Shown here one piece after another: positions 16,687 to 25,235 of a stretch of 33,731 nucleotides of DNA; within the stretch, counting starts at the first letter, position 1, and every line of letters starts with the position of its first letter. The stretch is from Bacillota bacterium (lineage in GTDB: Bacteria; Bacillota; Sulfobacillia; Sulfobacillales; Sulfobacillaceae), in the NCBI GenBank assembly GCA_023475835.1, contig JAMCVM010000124.1:1-33731 (forward strand). The letters are read 5' to 3'. Under the pieces are notes generated by a model. It ran no database searches. It was not told the DNA's origin and saw only the letters and a list, made by a program, of their open reading frames with translations. A program made the position numbers and the translations under genes.

Positions 16687-17685
16687 CTACCTCCGACTCA
16701 CACAGCCGAGACAACGATCATACAACAAGCGGTAAGCTTCCGCTTCTTTGTCTAAACTATGCCGATCCAAAATTCGTTGGCGAGCGTTGATCCGCATCGG
16801 TTCAGCATCTTTTGTCCCCTGGAGATAGGGAGCCACCCGGGAAATGAACTGTTCCTCACTGTCAAAAACGAGCCCGGTCACCTCTTCTTGAATCAGATAG
16901 CGGTTCCCCGGAATGTCGGTGGCGACTACCAACGCCCCACACGCCATCGCTTCCATTAAGGCGTTGGACACCCCTTCGACTTCGGAACAATTGAGGACGA
17001 TATCCGAAGCACAATACCACGTCTTCATTTCCCGTTTGGGCACCTCCCCCAAGAGATGGACCCACGGCCGACCCTTGGCCTTTTGACTGACCCGTTCACC
17101 CTCGCTGGATTCCCGCACCGGACCGGCAATGGCCAGATTAATCTCCATGTTCGTGCGTCGACGCAACCCTTCCACTAAATCGATGGCCCAAGCCGAGCGC
17201 TTCACCGGACGGATTCCCCCCGCGACCAGCACCAACGGATGGCCGACCAAGGTCTCGGGATCATCCGGGCTAAACGCATCCGTATCTACCGAGGGCGGAA
17301 TCAGTTGAATCCGATCTTCCCACTCCGGCGCTTTATCCAACAGGTGTTGGCGGGCATCTTCGGTAAATACCACCTGGGATTCTACCCGACTCAAGCCTTC
17401 GCGAATTCGAGGGGCATCAACCTCCCAGTCTTGCCATAAGTCCGTTCCCGTCCAAGTCACCACCAGGCAGGAAGGGGGAACACCCCGGGCGACTAATTCC
17501 ATGCCGACTCGCACGGCGTTCCAAGCATGATACACCCTAGCCGGAGGAAGCTGGTCGGGGTCGTAATGGGCCACGTTGGATTCGATACCAATGAGCGACA
17601 GTCCATGGCGCACCCGCTCCGCAGAGATTTGATTTCCTCCGGTCGGTGGGGTGTCGCTTGGAATCAGCATCTGGATGTCTAACAA
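16687..17685 (-). CDS. GT4-family glycosyltransferase
   Basis: A 332-aa retaining GT-B glycosyltransferase. The N-terminal lobe begins MLIPSDTPPTGGNQISAERV, with the donor/acceptor loop at the TGG segment. The C-terminal lobe starts at LVLVAGGIRPVKR, and the EGVSNALMEAMACG segment carries the E-x7-E motif that binds the nucleotide sugar; ATDIPGNRYLI and GLVFD follow. No membrane segment is present. The chosen start is TTG 17685, seven bases after GGAG and one base past the upstream HD gene stop; the longer frame from 17730 would overlap that gene. The sugar and acceptor are unknown, but the adjacent deacetylase suggests an envelope or exported glycan. Confidence 0.82.
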   Translation of the reverse strand: MLDIQMLIPSDTPPTGGNQISAERVRHGLSLIGIESNVAHYDPDQLPPARVYHAWNAVRVGMELVARGVPPSCLVVTWTGTDLWQDWEVDAPRIREGLSRVESQVVFTEDARQHLLDKAPEWEDRIQLIPPSVDTDAFSPDDPETLVGHPLVLVAGGIRPVKRSAWAIDLVEGLRRRTNMEINLAIAGPVRESSEGERVSQKAKGRPWVHLLGEVPKREMKTWYCASDIVLNCSEVEGVSNALMEAMACGALVVATDIPGNRYLIQEEVTGLVFDSEEQFISRVAPYLQGTKDAEPMRINARQRILDRHSLDKEAEAYRLLYDRCLGCVSRR

Positions 17686-17686
17686 G

Positions 17687-19030
17687 TCAAATCTCCTTTC
17701 CATCGCCGCGGTCATCCGCCGCGATGTCAAGTTCTCCCCATTCTTTCACGGGGTCCGTTATTTGATGCAACGTATCACGTAACCGAGGATTCGCCAAGAC
17801 CTCTTCCGGAATATAGACTCGACGTACCCGCCTTTTGGTCTCTTGAGCCATGGCCCGAATAGCCCGGGAGATCTGAGACACTTCGGTCAGCTGCCCGGAT
17901 TCTTCATCGGCCAAGAAGAGACCGTCACCGTGCACTTCATCTCGATCCCCCAAATAATAATCATAATAAACTGCACCGATTTCGTCGATGGTACAGTAAT
18001 ATTCCGGATCAAATCCGGCCGCCGCCACCAACTGGTTGAGCACCTTTAAGGTCTCCTCCGTAGGCCGGGCACTGCCCAGTTCTCGATATTTGGGTAGTCT
18101 TCGATCTAAAAACCTCTGGCTGAGATCAGACAAGATCAGATCGCCGTGGCGCTGCCAGGCCGTAAACGATGCCAGCAAGATCGAATCGTCGACGGCCAAA
18201 TAATCGGCCAGCGACCACTCTCCGGCGAGCAAGCGGTCAAATTCGGGAAAAAGCGAAAGCCTGTGCCCCCCTTCGCCGACCAGATGCTGCGCCCGACGCA
18301 AAATCATTTTTAATAGGATCTCGGCCGCCCGGCATACCGGATGAAAGTAGACCTGCCAGTACATGAAATAGCGAGCCAAGAGATACGCCTCTACGGTATA
18401 GCGCCCGCTTTTTTTGACCACCAACCGATCCTGTTGGGGCACCATGATACGCACAATGCGAGGCAGGTCAAATTTTCCGTAATCCACTCCGGTAAACAGC
18501 GAGTCGCGCATCAAATAGTCCAGTCGATCCGCATCCAGTTGGCCAGAGACCAGGGAAACCACTAAACGATTGGGGTGGGTCTTGCCAATAACGTCCGCCA
18601 CTTCGGCTGGAAAATTAGACGAAACCCGGGACAGCGCCTGATGCACCTCAGTCGAGGGGTGGCGAATAATGGCCTCCGACCAATCCTCGTGATGAGTGTC
18701 CAACACGGACTCCAAAGCATGCGAAAACGGCGCGTGGCCCACATCGTGCAACAATCCACTGACTAAGGCTAGCCGTTGATCCGCTGGGGGCAGTCCGTAG
18801 CCATTGCGATCAAAATGCGATAAAATTTGACGCATCACCTCATAGACCCCAAGGGAATGAGAGAAACGGCTGTGTTCGCCCCCGGGATAGGTATGATATG
18901 CGGTGCCGAGTTGTCTGATTCGTCGTAAACGTTGGACCTCTCGGGCATTGATTACGTCCCAAATCATCGGATCATGAACGTAGATATATCCATGGACCGG
19001 ATCCTTAAAGACTTTTTCTTGTTCTTGCAT
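17687..19030 (-). CDS. HD-domain phosphohydrolase, YwfO/dNTPase-like
   Basis: A 447-aa COG1078-type HD protein. The start DPVHGYIYV, the REVQRLRRIRQLG segment and GGEHSRFSHSLG (H58) are typical of the group; the HD pair is H95/D96 in LLHDVGHAPFSH, and the last metal aspartate lies in QLDADRLDYLMRDS. Characterised relatives hydrolyse dNTPs under allosteric control by nucleotides; this one may do the same. The open frame begins at 19234 but ATG 19030, after GAGG, starts at the family N-terminus. It is first in a tight minus-strand run with a glycosyltransferase one base downstream, which is not an obvious functional partner. It diverges from the NRAMP-like gene with 164 bases between. Confidence 0.88.
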   Translation of the reverse strand: MQEQEKVFKDPVHGYIYVHDPMIWDVINAREVQRLRRIRQLGTAYHTYPGGEHSRFSHSLGVYEVMRQILSHFDRNGYGLPPADQRLALVSGLLHDVGHAPFSHALESVLDTHHEDWSEAIIRHPSTEVHQALSRVSSNFPAEVADVIGKTHPNRLVVSLVSGQLDADRLDYLMRDSLFTGVDYGKFDLPRIVRIMVPQQDRLVVKKSGRYTVEAYLLARYFMYWQVYFHPVCRAAEILLKMILRRAQHLVGEGGHRLSLFPEFDRLLAGEWSLADYLAVDDSILLASFTAWQRHGDLILSDLSQRFLDRRLPKYRELGSARPTEETLKVLNQLVAAAGFDPEYYCTIDEIGAVYYDYYLGDRDEVHGDGLFLADEESGQLTEVSQISRAIRAMAQETKRRVRRVYIPEEVLANPRLRDTLHQITDPVKEWGELDIAADDRGDGKEI

Positions 19031-19194
19031 GACGGCCTCACTTTCTTTCTCTGACAAAATTCTTAAAACGCGAGCCGATCTCCTGCTTTGGGGCAAACGT
19101 TTTCTTCGACAGATTGCGGTTGACGGTTTCAAACCATTCGCACGCCGGCTCGATTCTGACATACGATAACGGCGTAACGAAAGGAGCCGGTGCG

Positions 19195-20430
19195 TTGCAG
19201 ACCATGCGAACTCCCAATCGTCCGCCCAATCCATCCCCTCCCCGGTTAATATTGTTGCTCGCTCTCATGGGCCCGGGCGTTTTAGGACTCGCCGCGGATA
19301 ACGATGCCGGCGGCATCCTCTCCTATGTGGTCACCGGAGCCACTCATCACTTGCTCTGGTTTATCCCGGCCCTCTTGGTCATGGCACCGGTGACCTATTT
19401 CATTCAAGAGTTGGCGCTCCGCGTGGCGGTTGCCACCAAAAAACCTTTTGCCGCCTTGATTACCGAGCAATTCGGGATTTGGCCGGCGCGAATCAACGGC
19501 CTATGTTTGCATGGCTTAAACCTGCTCACCTTGGTCAGCGAATTCGTAGGCATGGCCCTCGCCCTGTCATGGTTTGGGATTCCCTGGGGGCTTGGGGTGA
19601 TCATCTCCTTCAGTTTAGTGATCTTAGTCACCCGGCTAAAAAGCTATCAGCGCATCGAACGGCTGATGCTAGCCTTTGCCGGCTTTACATTTGCGTTTAT
19701 CCCGCTGGGGCTGATGCTTCACGTCAATCTTAGTCGGGTGCAGGCCGCCTTTGGATCCTGGAGTCTCGGAGGATCGACGCCCTTCTTACTGCTGGCGCTG
19801 GCCGGAAATGCCGTCGCCCCTTGGATGATTTACTGGCAACAAAACGCGACTTGGGCGGGCACGCCGCAAAACCTCCGGCGCGGACGAACCGACGTCCGCC
19901 TGGGTATAGTCGTGCAGATTGTGATGGCGGTGGTGGCGCTCTTTATCGGTGCCCTGGCGGCCGGCCGCAAAACGTCTTTGACTATCCCTATCGCCAATCT
20001 CACCCGCATCGCCGGCCCTTTGGGTCGGACTTTATTTGCCGTCGGACTTTTCGACGCGGGATTTTTGGCTGCCGTGACGATTGGTCTGTCTTCATCATGG
20101 ATGATCCGGGAATTGCTGGCACCCACGCTGGCTAGCCAGCGCCCGCACACGCCGACCGAGGGCATCGCCGGCTGGGTGCACGCCGCCAGCCTCTTGGTGG
20201 CAGCTGCACTGGTTTTGCTGCCCGGGCTCTCACCGGCGCAGATTGCGGTCTGGGCGCAGGCTGCCAGTGGCTTGTTCATGCCCGTCACGCTATTCTTTTT
20301 AGCTTGGATCGCGGTTCGTAGTCGAGCCATGGGATCGATGCGCATGCATTTGCGACGGACCTTTCTCTTTGCTGCCATTATCTTAGGGTTTTTAGCCCTG
20401 GGCCTCTGGAGCATTTTCAGTTTCTTTTAA
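19195..20430 (+). CDS. NRAMP-family metal transporter, atypical ion site
   Basis: A 411-aa membrane protein with about eleven hydrophobic segments, similar to NRAMP proton-coupled divalent-metal transporters. TM1 contains MGPGVLGLAADNDAGG, where typical manganese/iron transporters carry DPGN; here the motif reads DNDAGG (residues 35-40). TM6 reads GNAVAPWMIYW, where typical members have a methionine-proline-histidine (MPH) motif that includes the metal-binding methionine. The two ion-site helices are therefore changed together, as reported for NRAMP-related magnesium transporters, so selectivity may differ from manganese. The start is TTG 19195, eight bases after AAGGAG; ATG 19204 is the alternative. 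Predicted location is the cytoplasmic membrane. Confidence 0.83.
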   Translation: MQTMRTPNRPPNPSPPRLILLLALMGPGVLGLAADNDAGGILSYVVTGATHHLLWFIPALLVMAPVTYFIQELALRVAVATKKPFAALITEQFGIWPARINGLCLHGLNLLTLVSEFVGMALALSWFGIPWGLGVIISFSLVILVTRLKSYQRIERLMLAFAGFTFAFIPLGLMLHVNLSRVQAAFGSWSLGGSTPFLLLALAGNAVAPWMIYWQQNATWAGTPQNLRRGRTDVRLGIVVQIVMAVVALFIGALAAGRKTSLTIPIANLTRIAGPLGRTLFAVGLFDAGFLAAVTIGLSSSWMIRELLAPTLASQRPHTPTEGIAGWVHAASLLVAAALVLLPGLSPAQIAVWAQAASGLFMPVTLFFLAWIAVRSRAMGSMRMHLRRTFLFAAIILGFLALGLWSIFSFF

Positions 20431-20498
20431 CTTTAGCGATTCATCGATTCATCGCTTTAGGCATTTAGCGGTCGATTGACGGCTTAAGGATAGACGCT

Positions 20499-20526
20499 AG
20501 CGAAACTTGACTGCTTTCGCTATGAT
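20499..20526 (+). promoter_or_regulatory. Inverted repeat next to a -10 box before the M20 peptidase operon
   Basis: AGCGAAA (20499-20505) and TTTCGCT (20515-20521) pair around a nine-base loop, and TATGAT (20521-20526) overlaps its right edge. No good -35 lies 16-18 bases upstream, so an activator or repressor might act here. The TTG start of the peptidase is 34 bases on. Confidence 0.35.
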
Positions 20527-20559
20527 AGAACCATCGATCACAGCTGGGAGGGTTTCTGG

Positions 20560-21972
20560 TTGCAGATGCCTGAGGCGGTTTGGACCTATCTAGAAGAACA
20601 CCGAGAGTCCCATCTTTTGGATCTCATCGAATTCTTGAAGATTCCGAGCATCTCGGCGCTGACGGAGTACCACCGCCAGGTGCGCGAGGCGGGGCAGTGG
20701 CTGGCTGAGCGCGCGGTGCAGGCGGGATTTTCCTCGGTCAAAATGTTGGAGACGGGCGGGCACCCAGTGGTCAGTGCGGCTTATGGCGAAGATCCAAATA
20801 AGCCGACGGTCCTTATTTATGGTCATTTTGATGTCCAACCGGTGGATCCCTTGGAGTCTTGGCTGCATCCTCCGTTTGAACCTTTCGTGGAAGGGCAGAT
20901 TCTCTACGCTCGCGGATCTAGCGATGACAAGGGTCAACTCTTCATGCAACTGATTGCCGCCGAGGCTTGGATCAAAACCGTGAAGGACCTTCCGGTCAAT
21001 TTGCGGATGTTGTGCGAAGGCGAAGAAGAGATAGGCAGCACCCACTTAGCTGAGTTCATCCGCCAGCGGCCCGAGTTGGTTAATGCCGATTTCGCGGTCA
21101 TCTCCGACACGCCTATGTTTGACCGCGAGATGCCAGCCATCTGCTACGGACTGCGAGGCTTGGCTGCGTTAGACATCACCATCACCGGGCCTTTTCAAGA
21201 CTTGCATTCTGGGGTGTACGGGGGCACGGTCGCTAATCCCGCCCATGTCTTGGCTCATCTCATCGATTCTCTGCACGACGACCAAGGTCGGGTCAGCGTG
21301 CCTCACTTCTACGATGGCGTAGATGAACCTACGGATCAGGAACGACAAGCCCTTTCGTCGCTGCCGTTTGACCATGACGCGTTTCTGTCCGATCTCCAAC
21401 TCGATGCCCTGTTTGGTGAGGCAACATTTTCTCCTTTGGAACGGACGTGGATCCGTCCTACCATTGAAGTCAACGGCATGTGGTCGGGGTTCATTGGAGA
21501 AGGTCGAAAGACCATCATTCCCCACCGGGCCCAGGCCAAGATCACCTGTCGGTTGGTGCCTCACCAAGATCCCTCGGCGGTGTTGAACGCGGTGCGAGCA
21601 CACCTTGGGGCTCACTGCCCGCCCGGGGTCCGGCTCACCGTCGACCTGGGTGAAGCCAGTCCAGCGACCCTTACCCCCCTCGACCATCCGGCCGTAGCCG
21701 CAGCAGCCCGCGCTATTCACCAAGTATTTGGGCAAGATCCGAAATACATCCGAATGGGCGGTTCCATTCCGGTGGTGGTCACCTTGCAAGAACTTTTCGC
21801 GATGCCGACGCTCCTTTTGGGATTTGCCTTGCCTACGGAAAATTTTCATGCCCCCAACGAGCATTTTCACCTGGTCAACTTTTATCGAGGGGCAAAGACC
21901 CTGGCGGCTTTTTGGGCGGAGGTGGGGCAAACAAACCGCCCCGCCCCGGGGAGTTCCCTCCATGGCCAGTGA
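20560..21972 (+). CDS. M20-family dipeptidase/metallopeptidase
   Basis: A 470-aa cytoplasmic di-zinc peptidase similar to carnosinase and PepV-like M20 enzymes. Metal ligands are readable: H89 in YGHFDVQP, D122 in ARGSSDDKGQ, the general base and ligand E156/E157 in CEGEEEIGS, D183 in VISDTP and the late histidine in ENFHAPNEHF. The lid domain carries DLHSGVYGG. It would release amino acids from dipeptides. The start is TTG 20560, seven bases after GGGAGGG; ATG 20566 is the alternative. Its end overlaps cysE by 11 bases, so a link with amino-acid supply is likely. It opens a four-gene operon. Confidence 0.87.
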   Translation: MQMPEAVWTYLEEHRESHLLDLIEFLKIPSISALTEYHRQVREAGQWLAERAVQAGFSSVKMLETGGHPVVSAAYGEDPNKPTVLIYGHFDVQPVDPLESWLHPPFEPFVEGQILYARGSSDDKGQLFMQLIAAEAWIKTVKDLPVNLRMLCEGEEEIGSTHLAEFIRQRPELVNADFAVISDTPMFDREMPAICYGLRGLAALDITITGPFQDLHSGVYGGTVANPAHVLAHLIDSLHDDQGRVSVPHFYDGVDEPTDQERQALSSLPFDHDAFLSDLQLDALFGEATFSPLERTWIRPTIEVNGMWSGFIGEGRKTIIPHRAQAKITCRLVPHQDPSAVLNAVRAHLGAHCPPGVRLTVDLGEASPATLTPLDHPAVAAAARAIHQVFGQDPKYIRMGGSIPVVVTLQELFAMPTLLLGFALPTENFHAPNEHFHLVNFYRGAKTLAAFWAEVGQTNRPAPGSSLHGQ

Positions 21973-22885
21973 ATCTGGAGTGTTGTCCATAGAAAATCTC
22001 AGCCAAATTGCCTTGCGCCTAGAGTACCGTAGGGATCACATCCGGTCCGCTCCGCTAGAAAACTCTTCGGTTCGCGAAGATACTCGCCGGCTCTTAGCCG
22101 AGTTGGAAAGTGTCATGTTTCCCGCTCAGCACCCCTGGCCTGACGGCGACGCCTCCTCAGCCCCAGGGCGGATCGAACTTTTGGGGTTGATTGCCTGGCG
22201 CAGCGCCCACTTGATTCACCGGACTAAAGCCCATGGTTGTGACTTGGCCCTAGCCCAGTCCAGCACTTGTTCGGTCTTGGCGGAGGCCTTGACGGTCGCC
22301 CAAATCCTGTTAAACGAGCTGCCAGAGATCCAAACCATGCTGATCGAGGATGTAGAATCCACCTTCCAGGGTGATCCGGCGGCTCAGAGTCGCGAAGAAG
22401 TGATATTTACCTACCCTGGCTTCTATGCCACCATGGTCTATCGTTTGGCCCATCTCTTATACCAGCACCAGGCCCCTTTGCTGGCCCGAGTGATGAGCGA
22501 GATTGCCCACCGCGAAACCGGGATCGACATTCATCCCGGCGCGCACATCGGTCGCCGCTTCTTTATCGATCACGGTACTGGCGTGGTCGTTGGAGAAACG
22601 GCGGTAATCGGTTCGGGTGTAACTCTATACCAAGGAGTCACTCTAGGTGCGGTGAATTTTCCCCGAGATCCTTCGGGAGCCATCATTCGCGGACAAAAAC
22701 GGCACCCGACCATCGAAGATGACGTCGTCATTTATTCGGGGGCGACAATTTTAGGAGGAGCTACGGTCATTGGCCGCGCTAGTGTGATCGGCGGCAACGT
22801 CTGGATTACCGAAAGCGTTCCGGCATTGAGCAAAGTGACCGCAGAACCCAAAGTTGAGTTAAGCACGACGGCCCATCCGCTGTAA
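21962..22885 (+). CDS. cysE: Serine O-acetyltransferase, long form
   Basis: CysE transfers acetyl from acetyl-CoA to serine, the first step of cysteine synthesis. The 307-aa protein has an N-terminal helical domain of about 160 residues and a left-handed beta-helix starting at DIHPGAHIGRRFFIDHGTG, with VVGETAVIGSGVTLYQGVTLG and the RGQKRHPTIEDDVVIYSGA segment. The AVNFPRDPSG insertion is the form seen in EpsC/SATase proteins of Bacteroidetes and other groups, rather than the short enteric CysE. ATG 21962 has GGGGAG eight bases upstream and overlaps the end of the peptidase gene. Confidence 0.9.
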   Translation: MASESGVLSIENLSQIALRLEYRRDHIRSAPLENSSVREDTRRLLAELESVMFPAQHPWPDGDASSAPGRIELLGLIAWRSAHLIHRTKAHGCDLALAQSSTCSVLAEALTVAQILLNELPEIQTMLIEDVESTFQGDPAAQSREEVIFTYPGFYATMVYRLAHLLYQHQAPLLARVMSEIAHRETGIDIHPGAHIGRRFFIDHGTGVVVGETAVIGSGVTLYQGVTLGAVNFPRDPSGAIIRGQKRHPTIEDDVVIYSGATILGGATVIGRASVIGGNVWITESVPALSKVTAEPKVELSTTAHPL

Positions 22886-22930
22886 GGAAAAGCATTTGGG
22901 CTACTACAGGGTTAGGAAGGCAGTGACATC

Positions 22931-23359
22931 ATGGAGTACATTCACGACAATAAACCCCCGCTGTCATCGGGAACTTCAAGCATCTTCGTTGACTTAGTCT
23001 TTTGGCACCCGGAGCAAAAAGACACCAAACCTTTGCTGCTCTATCTGCAAACCTACCACTTGGGCGAACGTTCGCAAACCGTAGAATGGCTGACCAAATT
23101 TACCGTGCGCCTGAGCATGTGGAAGGGGCGTTACTTCTCCTTTTTGACCGACGAAGAATGGAAAGAAGCCGCGCAGGACCTGATCCATTTCATCGAGGCT
23201 ACTCAGAAACTTTATCATTGCCAGAAGATCGAATATGACACCCGAGCCTTTTCCGTCGGTCTGGCTAAAAAGGTCAAGCACGAAGTCAAAGCGGTATCGG
23301 AACTCAACCAAGCCATCCCCGGCAAAGATCACCCGGTTTGGTGGACCCTCAAAGTATGA
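22931..23359 (+). CDS. Hypothetical protein between cysE and ilvA
   Basis: A 142-aa soluble protein I do not recognise. It is rich in aromatic and basic residues, with WHPEQKD, YLQTYHLGE, RLSMWKGRYFSF and a C-terminal HPVWWTLKV. It has one cysteine and no membrane segment or signal. Its stop overlaps the ilvA start by four bases (ATGA), and a GGAAGG-like site lies 12 bases or more before its ATG. Position alone suggests some role in the amino-acid operon. Confidence 0.6.
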   Translation: MEYIHDNKPPLSSGTSSIFVDLVFWHPEQKDTKPLLLYLQTYHLGERSQTVEWLTKFTVRLSMWKGRYFSFLTDEEWKEAAQDLIHFIEATQKLYHCQKIEYDTRAFSVGLAKKVKHEVKAVSELNQAIPGKDHPVWWTLKV

Positions 23360-24324
23360 CCGAATCTCGATCGGAAACTCTGACTTTGCAGTCGCTGCGC
23401 CAAGCCCGAATCCGCCTCCAAAACAGGATTCGAACGACGCCCCTGATTGCTTCGCGCAGCATTTCGGACGTCACGGAGGCCAACGTCCGTCTGAAAGCTG
23501 AACACTTGCAGCGCACCGGATCGTTCAAGATTCGCGGAGCTTTCAATCGTCTGTTAACTTTCGATCGAACTCGGGTGCAAGGGGTCGTAGCAGCGTCCTC
23601 GGGCAATCACGGCCAAGCCGTAGCTTATGCTGCCCGGGCGTTGGGACTTCAGGCCACCATCATCTTGCCTCACGGCGCCAACCGGCTGAAGGTGCGATCG
23701 ACCCAAGACTTTGGTGCCCGCATCGAGTACGCGGGCACCACCAGTGCTGACCGCTTGGCCCGCGCCCTTACTCTGGCGGACGACCTCCATCCCTTGGTCG
23801 CTCCCTATGATGATTACGCGGTCATGGCTGGCCAAGGAACGATCGGTCTTGAGATTTTGGAGCAATGGCCGGAGGTCGAAGTCGTGTTGGTGCCCATCGG
23901 GGGCGGGGGCCTGATTTCCGGCATTGCCACGGCGATCAAGTCCAGTGCTCCGCATGTCCGGGTGATCGGCGTCGAGCCTGAAGGTGCCGCCAAGGTGAGT
24001 GCTTCTCTGGCGGCCGGCCATCGAGTGACCCTCGAGTCGACCATCTCCGTGGCTGATGGGCTAAAAGCGCTAACCCCCGGGGAACTCACCTGGCCCCTCA
24101 TCGAGCGCCTGGTGGATGCCGTGGTCACGGTCAGCGACCAGGCGATTGTTGAGGCGACTCGGCTCCTGGCCGAACGCACCAAGCAAGTCGTCGAACCGTC
24201 GGGGGCTACCGCCCTGGCTTACGCACTGGCCCCCGACCATCCCCTCCAGGGTCTAAATGTCGTCGCCGTCCTCTCGGGCGGCAACATCGACTGGTCGTCC
24301 CTGCTTTCGGCGTTGGGCGAATAA
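23356..24324 (+). CDS. ilvA: Threonine ammonia-lyase (threonine/serine dehydratase)
   Basis: A 322-aa fold-type II PLP enzyme that deaminates threonine to 2-oxobutanoate, or serine to pyruvate. K58 in TGSFKIRGAFNRL is the PLP lysine, SSGNHGQAVAYAARALG is the substrate loop, VPIGGGGLISGIATAI is the phosphate-binding glycine loop and LSGGNID lies near the end. It lacks the C-terminal ACT-like regulatory domain of biosynthetic IlvA, so feedback by isoleucine is not expected; it could equally be catabolic TdcB or a serine dehydratase. The frame opens at a GTG (23338), but ATG 23356 overlaps the preceding stop and fits the family. The product is the last enzyme of this operon. Confidence 0.88.
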   Translation: MTESRSETLTLQSLRQARIRLQNRIRTTPLIASRSISDVTEANVRLKAEHLQRTGSFKIRGAFNRLLTFDRTRVQGVVAASSGNHGQAVAYAARALGLQATIILPHGANRLKVRSTQDFGARIEYAGTTSADRLARALTLADDLHPLVAPYDDYAVMAGQGTIGLEILEQWPEVEVVLVPIGGGGLISGIATAIKSSAPHVRVIGVEPEGAAKVSASLAAGHRVTLESTISVADGLKALTPGELTWPLIERLVDAVVTVSDQAIVEATRLLAERTKQVVEPSGATALAYALAPDHPLQGLNVVAVLSGGNIDWSSLLSALGE

Positions 24325-24420
24325 AACTTGTCGAATAAAAATTTTTCACAGTTCCCATAATACGGCTGAACCCACCAGCGCTTCGTAAGATTCCCTGGTG
24401 AAAGAGAGGAAGTTCAGCCG

Positions 24421-24594
24421 ATGAAAGAAGATCTTCGATGCGCCTGCGGTGCATCCACTCAATCGGAATGCCCGGACTGCCGTGTTCCTCTGTGTCCCGA
24501 TCATACGTGCAGTGCCTGCCAGCGCTGCGCTGACGACTGTTTCTGCCAAACGCAGTGGTGGACCCCGGATATGTTTGGCCTCGGCCTGTTTTAA
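24421..24594 (+). CDS. 57-aa cysteine-rich zinc-binding-type mini-protein
   Basis: A short frame encodes a 57-residue protein with ten cysteines and one histidine packed between residues 7 and 42: CAC at 7-9, C17xxC20, C25, H28, C30xxC33xxC36, and C40xC42. This spacing resembles two interleaved zinc-binding sites such as B-box or zinc-ribbon folds, although I cannot name the family. A hydrophobic tail, WWTPDMFGLGLF, follows. GAGAGGAAG lies eight bases before the ATG. An 11-bp inverted repeat follows the stop, as for a single-gene unit. Function is unknown; a metal-binding or protein-interaction role is plausible. Confidence 0.6.
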   Translation: MKEDLRCACGASTQSECPDCRVPLCPDHTCSACQRCADDCFCQTQWWTPDMFGLGLF

Positions 24595-24617
24595 CGCCGA
24601 CCCGTATCAAACCCATT

Positions 24618-24653
24618 CGGCCAGAGCCGTTAACCTCAGTTGGGCTCTGGCCG
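24618..24653 (+). terminator. 11-bp perfect hairpin after the mini-protein gene
   Basis: CGGCCAGAGCC (24618-24628) and GGCTCTGGCCG (24643-24653) pair perfectly around a 14-base loop, 23 bases after the mini-protein stop. There is no T tract after it, so it may be an end-protecting hairpin or a weak terminator. Confidence 0.45.
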
Positions 24654-24825
24654 CCACTTCATGGGGAGATTGACCGCAGGGAGACTCATCGTCGACCTGG
24701 GCCAAGGATAGCGCCGATAAGGTTCGCCTGAGCGTTCAGAGTCTCTGACCGGTGCACCATCCGAGGTACCTCAATGCAACCACCGCCCCTGACTCTCCCC
24801 TGCCTATCCGCTCTTTCAGTGCCTG

Positions 24826-24920
24826 TCGACTCCCTGAGAGGCGGCAATACTCGCAACGCTTCTCTCTTCTTTGTGGCTCACGCCCTATCGAGCGAAGAGA
24901 CCGTCCGTTGACTCACGGCC
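24826..24920 (+). repeat. Diverged intergenic repeat, copy A
   Basis: Shares a core with copy B at 33583-33679: GTGGCTC(A/T)CGCCC(T/C)ATCGAGCGA, identical at 21 of 23 positions. Both copies begin with TCGACTCC 47-49 bases before the core and carry TG(A/G)CTCAC 36 bases after the core start. The equal spacings argue for common descent. Both copies are direct and in noncoding DNA. Confidence 0.5.
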
Positions 24921-25235
24921 AATTTTTTGACCGGATGGGCTCGGTTTAGGCTTTGCCTCGCCGAATCTGAAGACGATTGGAGCGAAGTTTAGCTTCGACC
25001 CCCTCTCTTGCCTATCGCTCCTCGAAAGAGTTAAGTGTTAGGTGGGTTGGGGAAATTCGCTCTGAGACTTAACCTCTTACGTCAAAAGCCTGAAGGACTC
25101 TGGCTAACGGGTCCGGGGAATCGGCGGATTGGCAAAGCGACCACCACTCTCCCAGATCTCAATGCCGGGGCCAGCGATTGCATGGTCACCGGCCGGTTAT
25201 CGGCGATGAACAAAACGATGAACCTAAATCGGAGG

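Noticed and set aside
19031-19234. N-terminal extension of the HD protein and of the NRAMP-like protein
   Set aside because: Both extensions share the same divergent promoter region, have low-complexity translation and are inferior to starts with ribosome sites at 19030 and 19195.
20435-20456. AGCGAT/ATCGCT hairpin as terminator of the NRAMP-like gene
   Set aside because: The stem is only six base pairs, the loop can pair in other registers and no T tract follows.
25080-25235. Riboswitch candidate in the GC-rich block (GGCAAAGC-like piece)
   Set aside because: The conserved segments of c-di-GMP or c-di-AMP riboswitches are not present in the required order, and the best -10 box lies downstream of the block.
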